Origin: Pseudokineococcus marinus
GTDB taxonomy: Bacteria > Actinomycetota > Actinomycetes > Actinomycetales > Quadrisphaeraceae
Assembly (NCBI RefSeq): GCF_037482405.1
Contig: NZ_JBBHZZ010000004.1
Location: 1-64,000, forward strand
Length of the DNA: 64,000 nucleotides
Direction: 5' to 3'
Numbering within the stretch: the stretch's first letter is position 1; every line of letters begins with the position of its first letter. Positions 8,513 through 16,342 of the stretch are shown here, piece after piece. Under the pieces are notes generated by a model. It was not told where the DNA came from and searched no databases. It saw only the letters and a program-made list of their open reading frames with translations. The position numbers and the translations under genes were made by a program.

Positions 8513-9004
8513 CTACGTGAGGAGCAGCGACATGCCGCCGCGGCCGTAGCCCGCGACGTCGAGGACGAGGTCCAGGCGGCCGGCGCCGCGGCGCAGCGCG
8601 TCGGCGACGTCCGTCGGGCAGGGCTCGCCGCTGCCGTGGACGGACGCGAGGCGGCCGTGGCCGCCGCCCGCCACCGGCACGAGCGGGGCCATGACGTTGC
8701 AGAGCTCGGCCACGTTCTCGGCGAGGAGCGGCGAGAGCTGCCCGTCCTCGACGGACGCCTCGGCCCCGCCGCGCGGCACGAGGCCCAGGGCGGCGCCGAG
8801 GATCGCGGAGCCGGCGAGGTCGAGAGCGAGCAGGCCGACGGTCTCGGCGCCGCGGGTGTAGACGGCGACCGTGCCGGCCGCGTCGTCCCCGGTCACGCGG
8901 GGCCCGGGCCCGGGCACGACGTCGCGCCCGAGGAGCCCCTCGAGGACGCCGCGGACCGCCGCGGTGGTGGGCAGCTCGACCGCGGTGGTCGCCGCCTCGC
9001 TCAC
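8513..9004 (-). CDS. CheX-like chemotaxis phosphatase domain protein (second copy)
   Basis: The 163-residue protein has a central helix LLAENVAELCNVMAPLV with the ExxN pair (E-L-C-N) of the CheC/CheX family and the flanking strands expected for that fold. It probably dephosphorylates a CheY. Its GTG at 9004 overlaps the stop of the neighbouring cheY as GTGA, which suggests that this CheX-like protein and that CheY are made together as a pair, mirroring the cheY/cheX-like pair at 41-981. Sequence divergence between the two CheX-like proteins suggests different CheY partners. Function is inferred from the motif and context. Confidence 0.7.
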   Translation of the reverse strand: MSEAATTAVELPTTAAVRGVLEGLLGRDVVPGPGPRVTGDDAAGTVAVYTRGAETVGLLALDLAGSAILGAALGLVPRGGAEASVEDGQLSPLLAENVAELCNVMAPLVPVAGGGHGRLASVHGSGEPCPTDVADALRRGAGRLDLVLDVAGYGRGGMSLLLT

Positions 9005-9375
9005 GACGCGACCCCGGCGAGCGCGGACTCGATCGCGTCGTGGAGGACCTCGGGCGTGAAGGGCTTGGTGACGACGAAGGTCGCCCCCGCCGCCGAGGCC
9101 CGGTCGTGCACCTCGCTCGCGGCCTCGGAGGTGATGAAGCCGAACGGCGTGCGGTCACCGCCCGCCCGGAGCTGCTGGAGCATCTCGATGCCGGAGGTGC
9201 CCGGCATGTTCCAGTCGCACAGCACGAGGTCCGGAGACTCCTCCCCGACCTTCTCCAGGCCGGCCCCGCCGTCGCCGGCCTCGACCACCTCGAGGGAGCC
9301 GAACCCCGCCTGCCGCAGCGCGCGCACCACGATCTGGCGCATCACCCGGCTGTCGTCCACCACGAGCACTCTCAC
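9001..9375 (-). CDS. cheY: CheY response regulator (second copy)
   Basis: This is a 124-residue stand-alone receiver with D7/D8, phospho-acceptor D54 in LCDWNMPGTSG, T82 in ITSEAA and K104 in VTKPFTP. GTG 9375 has GGGGAGG six bases upstream, and the protein aligns with CheY from its first residues (MRVLVVDDSR). It stops inside the next cheX-like gene (GTGA). Having two CheY and two CheX-like proteins in one operon suggests either two outputs or one CheY serving as a phosphate sink. Confidence 0.9.
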   Translation of the reverse strand: MRVLVVDDSRVMRQIVVRALRQAGFGSLEVVEAGDGGAGLEKVGEESPDLVLCDWNMPGTSGIEMLQQLRAGGDRTPFGFITSEAASEVHDRASAAGATFVVTKPFTPEVLHDAIESALAGVAS

Positions 9376-9563
9376 CGCTGGCCTCCCCTGCGTCGGCGCC
9401 GCCTCAGCGCCCCTGCGCCGTCTATCGGCAGGCACCCGCCCGGGCTTCACCCCTGCGGGCGACGTGCTCGAGGGGCGCCGGCGGAGGGCGCCCGCGGAGG
9501 GGCTCGGACGCCGGTCGTGGCCCCGTCCCCCGACCCTCAGGGGCCCGCGGCGCCAGGGACGGG

Positions 9564-10814
9564 TCAGAGGGCGCCGGTGAGGCCGCGCGCGATGCGCGTG
9601 GCCCAGGCGAGGGCCTCGAGGTGGGCGGCGGCGACCGCCGCGGCGCCGGGGCCCTCGCCGTCCAAGTCGGAGGGCCAGGGGGACCCGCCCTCCAGGGCGC
9701 GCACGGCGACGAGCGCCGGACCGACCGGCCCGGTGCCGGTGAGCAGGGCCGCCGCGCCGACCGGCCCGAGGCCCGTCTCGCGCACGAGCTGCTCCACGGG
9801 GGCGCCCGTCGTGTCCGAGACCGCCGACAGCAGCCCCACGGTGTACAGCTCGCCCTCGAGGCCGCGCTCCGGGGCCAGCAGCTCGCACGCGCGGGCCCGG
9901 GCGAGGACGCGGACGACGTCGTCCAGAGGGTCCGCCGAGGAGGAGGACGCGCCGAGGAGCGCCACGACGACCCACGAGCGCAGCGCGCGCGGGCCGAGGA
10001 GCACGAGCGCCTGGCTCACCGAGCGGACGGGCGTGCGGGCGCCGCTACCGGCCGACCCGACCCAGCGCAGCACGCGCAGGCCGAGCGCCGGGTCCTCCTG
10101 GACGAGGCGCTCGACGGCGCGGGCCGAGGCGTCGGGCTCGCCGAGGAGCGCGAGCAGCCGGGCGCAGACGACCTGCGACGGCGAGAGGGCGACGCCGTCG
10201 ACGACCCGTGGCCGGTCGAACCAGAAGCCCTGGAACCAGGTGTAGCCGGCGGCGGCGCACTCCTCGACGTCGTCCGGGCCCTCGACCCGCTCGGCCAGCA
10301 GCCGGACGTCGGGGGACGCGAGGCGCACCCGCGCGGCCACGTCCGCGGGCGTGCGGCCGGCGGCGCGCACGGCCTCGACGTCGACCTTGACGACGTCGAC
10401 GAGCGGGACGAGGGCGAGCCGCTCGTCGTCGCCGACGTAGTCGTCGAGGGCCAGGACGTAGCCCTCGCCCCTCAGGCGCACGAGCCCCTCGCGCAGCGCG
10501 TCGTCCACCGGGACGTCCTCGAGCACCTCGAGGACGACGCCCTCGGGGCGCACCGGCAGGGGCACCTCGCCGAGGAGGAAGGAGCGGGTGAGGTTGAGGA
10601 AGACGAGGCCGCCCTCGCCCACGGGGCCGGGCGTGAGCCCCCCGAAGGCCGCCGAGATGACGGCGGAGGTGGCGCGGTCCTGCGCGGCGGCGTCCCAGCC
10701 GGGCCCGCCCGGCGCGGCGCCCTCGCCGCGGAAGAGCAGCTCGTAGCCCACGCGGCGACCGCCGGCGTCGACCACCGACTGGCGGGCCAGGGGGAGGCGC
10801 GTGCTCGTGACCAC
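9564..10814 (-). CDS. EAL-HDOD signalling protein
   Basis: The 416-residue protein has an N-terminal degenerate EAL domain (about 1-200) and a C-terminal HDOD domain (about 205-400). The EAL motif is replaced by YELLFRG, and the usual DDFG region reads DDYVGDDERL, as in the YuxH/CdgJ group, which are generally inactive c-di-GMP phosphodiesterases that act through protein contacts. The HDOD part includes LVQEDPALGLRVLRWV and SQALVLLGPRALRSW. It is the first gene of the chemotaxis run, 188 bases before cheY, and may link motility to cyclic di-GMP. GTG 10814 has GGAGGGGG upstream. Confidence 0.82.
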   Translation of the reverse strand: MVTSTRLPLARQSVVDAGGRRVGYELLFRGEGAAPGGPGWDAAAQDRATSAVISAAFGGLTPGPVGEGGLVFLNLTRSFLLGEVPLPVRPEGVVLEVLEDVPVDDALREGLVRLRGEGYVLALDDYVGDDERLALVPLVDVVKVDVEAVRAAGRTPADVAARVRLASPDVRLLAERVEGPDDVEECAAAGYTWFQGFWFDRPRVVDGVALSPSQVVCARLLALLGEPDASARAVERLVQEDPALGLRVLRWVGSAGSGARTPVRSVSQALVLLGPRALRSWVVVALLGASSSSADPLDDVVRVLARARACELLAPERGLEGELYTVGLLSAVSDTTGAPVEQLVRETGLGPVGAAALLTGTGPVGPALVAVRALEGGSPWPSDLDGEGPGAAAVAAAHLEALAWATRIARGLTGAL

Positions 10815-11032
10815 CGTCCCCCCTCCCTGCGGCCCCGGCCTGCTGCAGGGCGACGCCGCCTCATCGGCAGCCGCGGGCTCGCGCCGCAGGGGCGGCGCGC
10901 CGGGGGTCGCCCGTTCGGCGGTCCCGCCCGGGGAGAGGCTCCCGGGAGGTGGGTGGGCGAGGTGCGGGGCGGGGACGACGGGGGCTGGGCGGCGAGGAGG
11001 TGGGAGGGCGGCGGCGGTGCCACAGTGGCGCG

Positions 11033-11893
11033 GTGCCCGAGCTGCCGGAGGTCGAGGCCCTCGCCGAGTTCCTGCGCGAGCGCGCCGTCGGCCGCGTCGT
11101 CGCCGCCGTCGAGGTCGCCGCCATCAGCGTGCTGAAGACCTTCGACCCCCCGCCGACGGCGCTGGCGGGCCTGGAGGTCGTCTCCGCCGACCGGCACGGC
11201 AAGTGGCTCGACCTCGGCGCCGACGGGCTGCACCTCGTGTGGCACCTCTCGCGCGGCGGCTGGCTGCGCTGGTACGACGCCGTCCCCGAGCGGCCCGCCC
11301 GCCCCGGGAAGGGGCCCCTGGCCCTGCGGGTGCGCCTCGACGACGGCAGCGGCTTCGACCTCACCGAGGCCGGCACCCGCAAGCGGCTCGCCGTCCACGT
11401 CGTCCGCGACGCGGCCGAGGTGCCGCAGGTCGCCTCGCTGGGGCCCGACCCGCTGGACCCCGGCTTCGACCGCGACGCCCTCGTCCGCCTGCTCGCCGGC
11501 TCGCGGCAGCAGGTCAAGGGGCTGCTGCGCGACCAGCACCTGCTCTCGGGGGTGGGCAACGCCTACAGCGACGAGGTGCTGCACGCCGCCCGCCTGTCCC
11601 CCTTCGCCGTCGCGGGCCGTCTCGGCGAGGAGGAGGTGGACCGGCTCGACACGGCGCTGCACGCCGTCCTCGAGGCCGCCGTCGCCGCGGCCCGCGGGCG
11701 GCCGGCGGCCGAGCTCAAGGACGCCAAGCGGCAGGGCATGCGCGTCCACGGCCGCACGGGGCAGGATTGCCCGGTGTGCGGGGACGTCGTCCGTGAGGTC
11801 TCCTTCGCCGACCGGTCCCTGCAGTACTGCGCCACGTGCCAGACGGGCGGCCGCGAGCTCGCCGACCGGCGGATGTCGCGACTCCTGCGCTAG
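11033..11893 (+). CDS. Fpg/Nei family DNA glycosylase
   Basis: This base-excision repair enzyme removes oxidised bases and nicks the abasic site. The 286-residue protein begins PELPEVEAL after the initiator, giving the catalytic N-terminal proline and Glu. A conserved Lys follows in DRHGKWLDL, the H2TH region includes LSGVGNAYSDEVLHAARLSP, and the C-terminus holds the zinc finger CPVCG...CATC. I chose GTG 11033 because catalysis requires Pro at position 2; longer frames upstream are spurious. There is no ribosome binding site, and CACAGT lies six bases before the start, so it may be leaderless. Fpg (8-oxoG) and Nei (oxidised pyrimidine) activity cannot be told apart here. Confidence 0.9.
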   Translation: MPELPEVEALAEFLRERAVGRVVAAVEVAAISVLKTFDPPPTALAGLEVVSADRHGKWLDLGADGLHLVWHLSRGGWLRWYDAVPERPARPGKGPLALRVRLDDGSGFDLTEAGTRKRLAVHVVRDAAEVPQVASLGPDPLDPGFDRDALVRLLAGSRQQVKGLLRDQHLLSGVGNAYSDEVLHAARLSPFAVAGRLGEEEVDRLDTALHAVLEAAVAAARGRPAAELKDAKRQGMRVHGRTGQDCPVCGDVVREVSFADRSLQYCATCQTGGRELADRRMSRLLR

Positions 11894-11959
11894 GGGACGC
11901 GCTCCCCCGACCGACGTCGCGACCGACGCCCGGGAGCGGCGGACGAGCCGGGGGCGGCC

Positions 11960-12943
11960 TCAGCGCGAGGTGCGGGTGCGCCGCCGGGCCAGCTGGTCCG
12001 GGCTCGTCGGGTCGGCGTCCGGCGAGGGGTCGAGCACGTTGCCCGGCGTGTCGTCGACGCGGCGCCGGTCGAGACCCAGCAGCCGCAGGAGCGGGCCGAC
12101 CGCCGCGTCGTAGACGCCGGGCAGCAGCCCGAACCCCAGGCGCAGGAAGGGGTTCCCCCAGCCGGCGCGCGTGTCGCGCTGCGCCGCAGCGGGTCGCGCG
12201 AGCACGCGGACGACCCGGTCGGCCACCGTCGCGGGGTCGTAGACCGGCATCGGGGGCTTGCCGTGGTGGCCGAGGTAGGTCGCGGCGCGGCGGTAGACGG
12301 GCGTCTCCACCCCGCCCGGGGAGACGAGGCGCACGTGGACGCGCCGCCACGGGCGGTTCTCCTGCTGCAGGGTGCGCGCCAGCCCGTGGACGGCCCACTT
12401 GCTCGTGACGTACGACGACATCCACGGCGCCGTCACCTGGCCGAGCACCGAGCCCAGCAGGACGAGCGTCCCCTCCTCCTGCGCGCGGAAGCGGCGCAGC
12501 GCGTGGCGGGCGACGGCGGCGGTGCCGAGGACGTCGGTGCGCACGACCCGCTCGAAGACGTCGGCGGGGACCTCGGTGAGGTCGCCGTAGGCGATGACGG
12601 CGGCGCTGTGCACCACGGCGTCCAGACGGCCCTCGCGGCGCACGACGTCGTCGACGCACGCCCCGACGGCGTCGTCGTCGGCCACGTCGAGGGGGTGGGT
12701 CGTCGCGCGGGCGCCCTGCGCGCGGCAGTCGGCGGCGACGGCCTCCAGGCCCTCGCGGCCGCGGGCGGCCAGGGCCAGGACGGCGCCGGGGCGGGCGAGG
12801 CGCAGCGCCGTCGCCCGCCCGATGCCGCTGGAGGCGCCCGTCACGAGGACGACGCGGGGCAGGTCGGCCCCGTGCGCCCGGGGGGCACCGCTCAGCGCGC
12901 CCGCAGGGCTCGTCGTCCTCGTCCGCCGGTCACCTGTCGTCAC
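11960..12943 (-). CDS. SDR family NAD(P)-dependent oxidoreductase
   Basis: This is a short-chain dehydrogenase of 327 residues with a Rossmann motif at about 34-42 (VTGASSGIG), HSAAV in the position of the NAG motif, and the YxxxK pair in YVTSKWAVHG with an upstream catalytic Ser in LGSVLG. The C-terminus is extended by about 60 residues (LLPGVYDAAVGPLLRLLG and an Arg-rich end), a feature of a subgroup of actinobacterial membrane-associated SDRs. The substrate is unknown. It converges on the glycosylase gene. GTG 12943 is preceded by CAGGGT six bases upstream, a possible leaderless promoter. Confidence 0.85.
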   Translation of the reverse strand: MTTGDRRTRTTSPAGALSGAPRAHGADLPRVVLVTGASSGIGRATALRLARPGAVLALAARGREGLEAVAADCRAQGARATTHPLDVADDDAVGACVDDVVRREGRLDAVVHSAAVIAYGDLTEVPADVFERVVRTDVLGTAAVARHALRRFRAQEEGTLVLLGSVLGQVTAPWMSSYVTSKWAVHGLARTLQQENRPWRRVHVRLVSPGGVETPVYRRAATYLGHHGKPPMPVYDPATVADRVVRVLARPAAAQRDTRAGWGNPFLRLGFGLLPGVYDAAVGPLLRLLGLDRRRVDDTPGNVLDPSPDADPTSPDQLARRRTRTSR

Positions 12944-13042
12944 CGCCCCACCCTGGCCCCGCGGGCGCCCGCCCGCAGCGCGGCGGCCCCGCCCGGTGCT
13001 CCGCCCCGCGCCCGGCCGCCCAGCACGCCGGGCGGGGTCGGC

Positions 13043-13666
13043 TCAGACGTCGCCGCCCGGCACGAGCGGCACGAGGGCGTCCCACCGGCTGATCTGGCAC
13101 CCGTCGGCGCGCGCCAGGTCGGCCGAGACGGGCGAGCCGTCGACGGTGCCGCTGACGAGGGCCGCCTGCGGCCCGCCGAAGACCTGCGTGCACTGCACGT
13201 CCCCGCGCGGCGGGGCGAAGGCCTCGGCGCCCGCGCCGGCGACGGCGGCGCAGGCGGCCGCCGGGTCGAGCGCGGTGCCGCTGGCCTGGGCGCCGTCGCA
13301 GACGAGGTCGTAGGTCTGCGCCGTCCCCGCGCCGTCGTCGTAGGTGACGGTGAGGTCCGCGGTGAAGTCCCGCGGGACGCCCTGCGCCGTGGCCGTCGAC
13401 GTCGGCGGCGCGGGCTCCTGCGTCGTCGCGGTCGGCGAGGGCGTCTCGGTCGGCCCGGTCGGGCCCTCGCTCGGGCCGAGGGTCGTGGGCTCGCCGCCGG
13501 GCACGTCGACCGACGCGGGGGTCTCGGGGTCGTCGCCGCAGCCCGCCGCGAGGAGCAGGACGGCGGCGGCCGGCAGCGCGAGCACCGCGCGGCGGGCGCG
13601 CCGGCGGGCGGAGCCGCGGCGCCGGTCGGTCGGGCGCCGGTCGGTCGGGGCGGTGGGCGTCGGCAT
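13043..13666 (-). CDS. Lipoprotein with subtilisin-inhibitor-like (SSI) domain
   Basis: The 207-residue protein begins with an Arg-rich n-region and a hydrophobic stretch ending in the lipobox LLAAGC, so it should be a lipid-anchored surface protein. After a Thr/Pro/Glu-rich spacer, the last 100 residues match the Streptomyces subtilisin inhibitor fold: TADLTVTYDD, YDLVCDG, DPAAACAAV, VQCTQVFGGPQAALVSGTV and GCQISRWDALVPLVP, with the expected paired cysteines. It likely inhibits serine proteases at the cell surface. A secreted subtilase lies in the same window (61887-63419), but the pairing is only a possibility. ATG 13666 has GAGGA upstream. Confidence 0.87.
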   Translation of the reverse strand: MPTPTAPTDRRPTDRRRGSARRRARRAVLALPAAAVLLLAAGCGDDPETPASVDVPGGEPTTLGPSEGPTGPTETPSPTATTQEPAPPTSTATAQGVPRDFTADLTVTYDDGAGTAQTYDLVCDGAQASGTALDPAAACAAVAGAGAEAFAPPRGDVQCTQVFGGPQAALVSGTVDGSPVSADLARADGCQISRWDALVPLVPGGDV

Positions 13667-13932
13667 GGTGTCCTCGCTCGTCTCGCGGTCGCTCGCGCGT
13701 GGGGTCCCGCGTCGCTCGGGGAGGCGCACGGGTGGGCGCCTCCCGGGCGGTGGGGCCACCGCCCTGTGAGGACCGACGCGCGGGAGGGCGTCCGCGGTTC
13801 CCCGCCGCACCCGGCCCCTCCGGGCGGGCGGCCTGCGCGCGCGTCGGGGCATGATCGAATGGGCCCGTCGGCGCCGGAGGCGCTCCGCGGCCCGACCGTC
13901 GACCCCGCCACCGACCACCCCAGGGAGACCCC

Positions 13933-14259
13933 GTGAGCGACGACCAGCGCCGCGTGCCCGCCGCCGACGTCCCCGAGGACGCCGTCCTCGTCGACGTCCG
14001 CGAGGACGACGAGTGGGCCGCCGGCCACGCGCCCGGCGCCGTCCACATCCCGCTCGGCGACCTGCCCGCCCGCGTCGGCGAGCTGCCCGAGGGCGACGTC
14101 CACGTCGTCTGCCGCTCCGGCGGGCGGTCCGCCCGCGCCGCCGCGTGGCTGCAGCAGAACGGTGTCGACGCCGTCGACGTCGCCGGCGGCATGGGCGCCT
14201 GGTACGAGGCCGAGCGCCCCATGGTCAGCGAGTCCGGCCAGGAGCCCCGCGTCCTCTGA
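13933..14259 (+). CDS. Rhodanese-like domain protein
   Basis: This 108-residue single-domain rhodanese has the active-site loop CRSGGRS with its catalytic Cys, the preceding VDVREDDEWAAGHAPGAVHIPLG (substrate-side CH2A-like box), and GGMGAWYEAERP at the end. It probably transfers sulfur from thiosulfate or a persulfide carrier; the physiological partner is unknown. GTG 13933 is preceded by GGGAG. Just after the stop, CCTCCCCGCGGAGG (14262-14275) can form a small hairpin that may end transcription. Confidence 0.88.
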   Translation: MSDDQRRVPAADVPEDAVLVDVREDDEWAAGHAPGAVHIPLGDLPARVGELPEGDVHVVCRSGGRSARAAAWLQQNGVDAVDVAGGMGAWYEAERPMVSESGQEPRVL

Positions 14260-14273
14260 CGCCTCCCCGCGGA

Positions 14274-14396
14274 GGTGACGCCCCCTTCACCCCTGAGGAC
14301 CTCCCCCACGCGAAGGTGACGCCCCCTTCACGCCTGAGGGCCTCCCCCAGGTGAAGGTGACGCCTCCTTCACGCCTGAGGGCTTCCCTCACGTCAA
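14274..14396. repeat. Three 41-bp direct repeats (array A)
   Basis: Three head-to-tail units of exactly 41 bases lie at 14274-14314, 14315-14355 and 14356-14396. Each starts GGTGACGCC, continues C/T-CCTTCAC, then CTGAGG and a C-rich end. Each unit boundary contains GAAGG...CCTTC, a short inverted repeat. No convincing gene reads through. The array lies between the rhodanese and the AAA ATPase. The regular spacing, close to four helical turns, suggests a protein-binding array, although slippage alone could also produce it. Confidence 0.85.
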
Positions 14397-14414
14397 GGGG
14401 GCGTCACCTTCGCG
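14392..14414. repeat. Inverted copy of the array A boundary
   Basis: Positions 14392-14414 are the reverse complement of 14309-14331 with 22 of 23 bases matching (core GGGGGCGTCACCTTCGCG). The array therefore ends in an inverted copy of its own unit 1/unit 2 junction. It could fold into a long hairpin as DNA or RNA, or place a protein dimer in the opposite orientation. Confidence 0.75.
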
Positions 14415-14437
14415 TCGGAGAGGGAGCCGGGTGGAGC

Positions 14438-14477
14438 GTCTGGGCCCGTCTGGCGACACGCCTAGACGGGCCCAGAC
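14438..14477. repeat. Perfect 14-bp inverted repeat upstream of the AAA ATPase
   Basis: The arms GTCTGGGCCCGTCT (14438-14451) and AGACGGGCCCAGAC (14464-14477) are perfect reverse complements around a 12-base loop that can itself pair (GGC/GCC). The right arm ends 27 bases before the -10 hexamer TACCGT at 14505, over the -35 region of the ATPase promoter. It may be an operator or a terminator for upstream transcripts; there is no T-run. Confidence 0.8.
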
Positions 14478-14504
14478 GTCCCGGGGGCGGCCGCGCGGCG
14501 CGGC

Positions 14505-14510
14505 TACCGT
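14505..14510 (+). promoter_or_regulatory. Leaderless -10 element (TACCGT) for the AAA ATPase
   Basis: TACCGT ends exactly six bases before GTG 14517 and there is no ribosome binding site. This is the geometry of actinobacterial leaderless genes, in which transcription starts at the start codon. The same hexamer and spacing recur at 31559-31564. Confidence 0.6.
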
Positions 14511-14516
14511 CCGCGC

Positions 14517-15749
14517 GTGGACCCCGTGCGCAACCCCTACGCCCCCGGCGCCGGGCAGCGCCCGCCCGAGCTCGCCGGACGCGACCGCGAGCTCGAGTCC
14601 TTCGACGTCGTCCTCGAGCGGCTCGCGCGGGGGCGCCCGGAGCGGTCCGTCGTCCTCACCGGGCTGCGCGGCGTCGGCAAGACCGTGCTGCTCGGCGCCC
14701 TGCGCTCGGCGGCCGTCCGGCGCGGGTGGGGCACCGGCAAGCTCGAGGCCCGGCCCGACCAGCCGCTGCGCCGCCCGCTGGCCGCCGCGCTGCACCAGGC
14801 CGTCCGCGAGCTCTCGGGGCGCAACCCCGACGAGGCCGCCGAGGTGCTCGGCGTCGTCAAGGCCTTCGCGCTGCGCGCCACCGCCGAGCCGGTGCCCGCC
14901 GGCGCCGGGGCCCGCTCGGCCCGCAGCGCTCCCAAGATGCGCGACCGCTGGCAGCCGGGCATCGACGTCCCCGCCGCCGTGGGCCGCGCCGACTCGGGCG
15001 ACATCGAGATCGACCTCGTCGAGCTCCTCACCGACGTCGCGGGGCTGGCCGCCAGCACGGGGCGCGGCATCGCCGTCTGCATCGACGAGATGCAGGACCT
15101 CGGCCCCGAGGACGTCTCCGGGCTCTGCGCCGCCTGCCACGAGCTGAGCCAGCAGGGCCTGCCCCTGCTCGTCGTGGGCGCCGGGCTGCCGCACCTGCCC
15201 GCCGTCCTCTCGGCCTCGAAGTCCTACAGCGAGAGGCTCTTCCGCTACCTCCGCATCGGCGCGCTCGAGCGCGAGCAGGCCGACCGCGCGCTGCGGACGC
15301 CCGCGCAGGAGGAGGACGCCGACTTCACGCCCGAGGCCCTCGAGGCGCTCCACGTCGCCACCGACGGCTACCCGTACTTCGTGCAGTCCTACGGCAAGGC
15401 CGTCTGGGACGTGGCGACGGCGTCGCCCATCACGGCCGAGGACGTCGCCGTCGCCGCCCCGCAGGCGGAGGCCGAGCTCGCCGTCGGCTTCTTCGGCTCG
15501 CGCTACGAGCGCGCGACGCCGGCCGAGCGCGAGTACATGCGGGCGATGGCCGATCTCGGCGCCGAGGCGGGTGACGGCGCCGTCGCGACGTCGGAGGTCG
15601 CCGCCCGGCTGGGCCGCAAGCCGCAGTCCCTCTCCCCCGCCCGCGACGCCCTCATGAAGAAGGGCCTCGTCTGGAGCGCCGAGCGCGGGCGGATCGCCTT
15701 CACCGTGCCCCACTTCGGCCGGTACCTGCGCCAGCACGCCGGGGACTGA
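14517..15749 (+). CDS. AAA-family ATPase with C-terminal winged-helix-like region
   Basis: This 410-residue protein has a P-loop GLRGVGKTVLL (about 49-59) and a Walker B strand with adjacent acidic residues, VCIDEMQDL, followed by LPLLVVGAGLPHLP (sensor 1 region), as in the Orc1/Cdc6-like and archaeal-type ATPase groups. The C-terminal part (TSEVAARLGRKPQSLSPARD and FTVPHFGRYLRQ) resembles a winged helix-turn-helix. Such proteins are frequent on actinobacterial chromosomes and are mostly uncharacterised. A 3 x 41 bp array, an inverted copy and a palindrome lie directly upstream. Function beyond ATP-dependent DNA or regulatory work is unknown. Confidence 0.8.
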   Translation: MDPVRNPYAPGAGQRPPELAGRDRELESFDVVLERLARGRPERSVVLTGLRGVGKTVLLGALRSAAVRRGWGTGKLEARPDQPLRRPLAAALHQAVRELSGRNPDEAAEVLGVVKAFALRATAEPVPAGAGARSARSAPKMRDRWQPGIDVPAAVGRADSGDIEIDLVELLTDVAGLAASTGRGIAVCIDEMQDLGPEDVSGLCAACHELSQQGLPLLVVGAGLPHLPAVLSASKSYSERLFRYLRIGALEREQADRALRTPAQEEDADFTPEALEALHVATDGYPYFVQSYGKAVWDVATASPITAEDVAVAAPQAEAELAVGFFGSRYERATPAEREYMRAMADLGAEAGDGAVATSEVAARLGRKPQSLSPARDALMKKGLVWSAERGRIAFTVPHFGRYLRQHAGD

Positions 15750-15750
15750 C

Positions 15751-15763
15751 CCCCGGCCCGGGG
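15751..15763. terminator. Short GC hairpin between convergent genes
   Basis: CCCCGGCCCGGGG can form a five-base stem with a three-base loop directly after the ATPase stop and before the stop of the convergent gene. It has no T-run, so it is at most a weak bidirectional terminator. Confidence 0.35.
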
Positions 15764-15774
15764 CGCGGCGCCGC

Positions 15775-16086
15775 TCACCGAGCCCCCGGCACGCCCCCGT
15801 CGTCGCCCTCGCGGCGCGTCGTGACCGAGAAGCTCGTCGCGCCGCTCGCCTCGGCGCGGCTGCGCGCCTCCTCGTAGGCGTCCTCGCCGTCGTCCGCCCG
15901 CTGCGTCGACTCGTCCTGCCCGACGTGCTGGGTGATGCCGGGGGCGTCCTCGTCGACGGGGCGCACGCCCGGGTCCGACGCCTCGGACGGCGGGTCGGCG
16001 CTCGCGCCGGGCGTGTGGGCGGCCGACGGCGCAGCGTCGGGGTCGGGACGCACGTCGGGCTGCTCGTCCTGGGGCTGGTGGCTCAC
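15775..16086 (-). CDS. Small acidic hypothetical protein
   Basis: This 103-residue protein is rich in Asp, Glu, Pro and Ala, begins MSHQPQDEQPDVRPD and probably is disordered. There are no cysteines, signal peptide or membrane segment. GAGGAG lies upstream of GTG 16086, and a possible -10 (TAGCGT, minus strand, 16125-16120) lies further upstream. I do not recognise the family. It converges on the AAA ATPase. Confidence 0.55.
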   Translation of the reverse strand: MSHQPQDEQPDVRPDPDAAPSAAHTPGASADPPSEASDPGVRPVDEDAPGITQHVGQDESTQRADDGEDAYEEARSRAEASGATSFSVTTRREGDDGGVPGAR

Positions 16087-16342
16087 GGTCGTCTCCTCGT
16101 CGCCGGCGGGTGCTCCCGCACGCTAGGCAGACCGCACCCCTCCCGCCGCTCGGGCCGGGTGAACATCCGGTGGACGGCTCACGGCTCGGACGACGGTCGC
16201 CGAGGACGTCAGCCGCGACGAGCCGCCTCCGCCCGCCGAGGGCCGCCGCCGGGGAGGACGAAGGGTCCGGTCTCGCGATGCGTCGAACCGCTGACCTGCG
16301 GCGATGCCACCGCAGGACGAGCTCGTCCTCCCCGTCGGCCGC

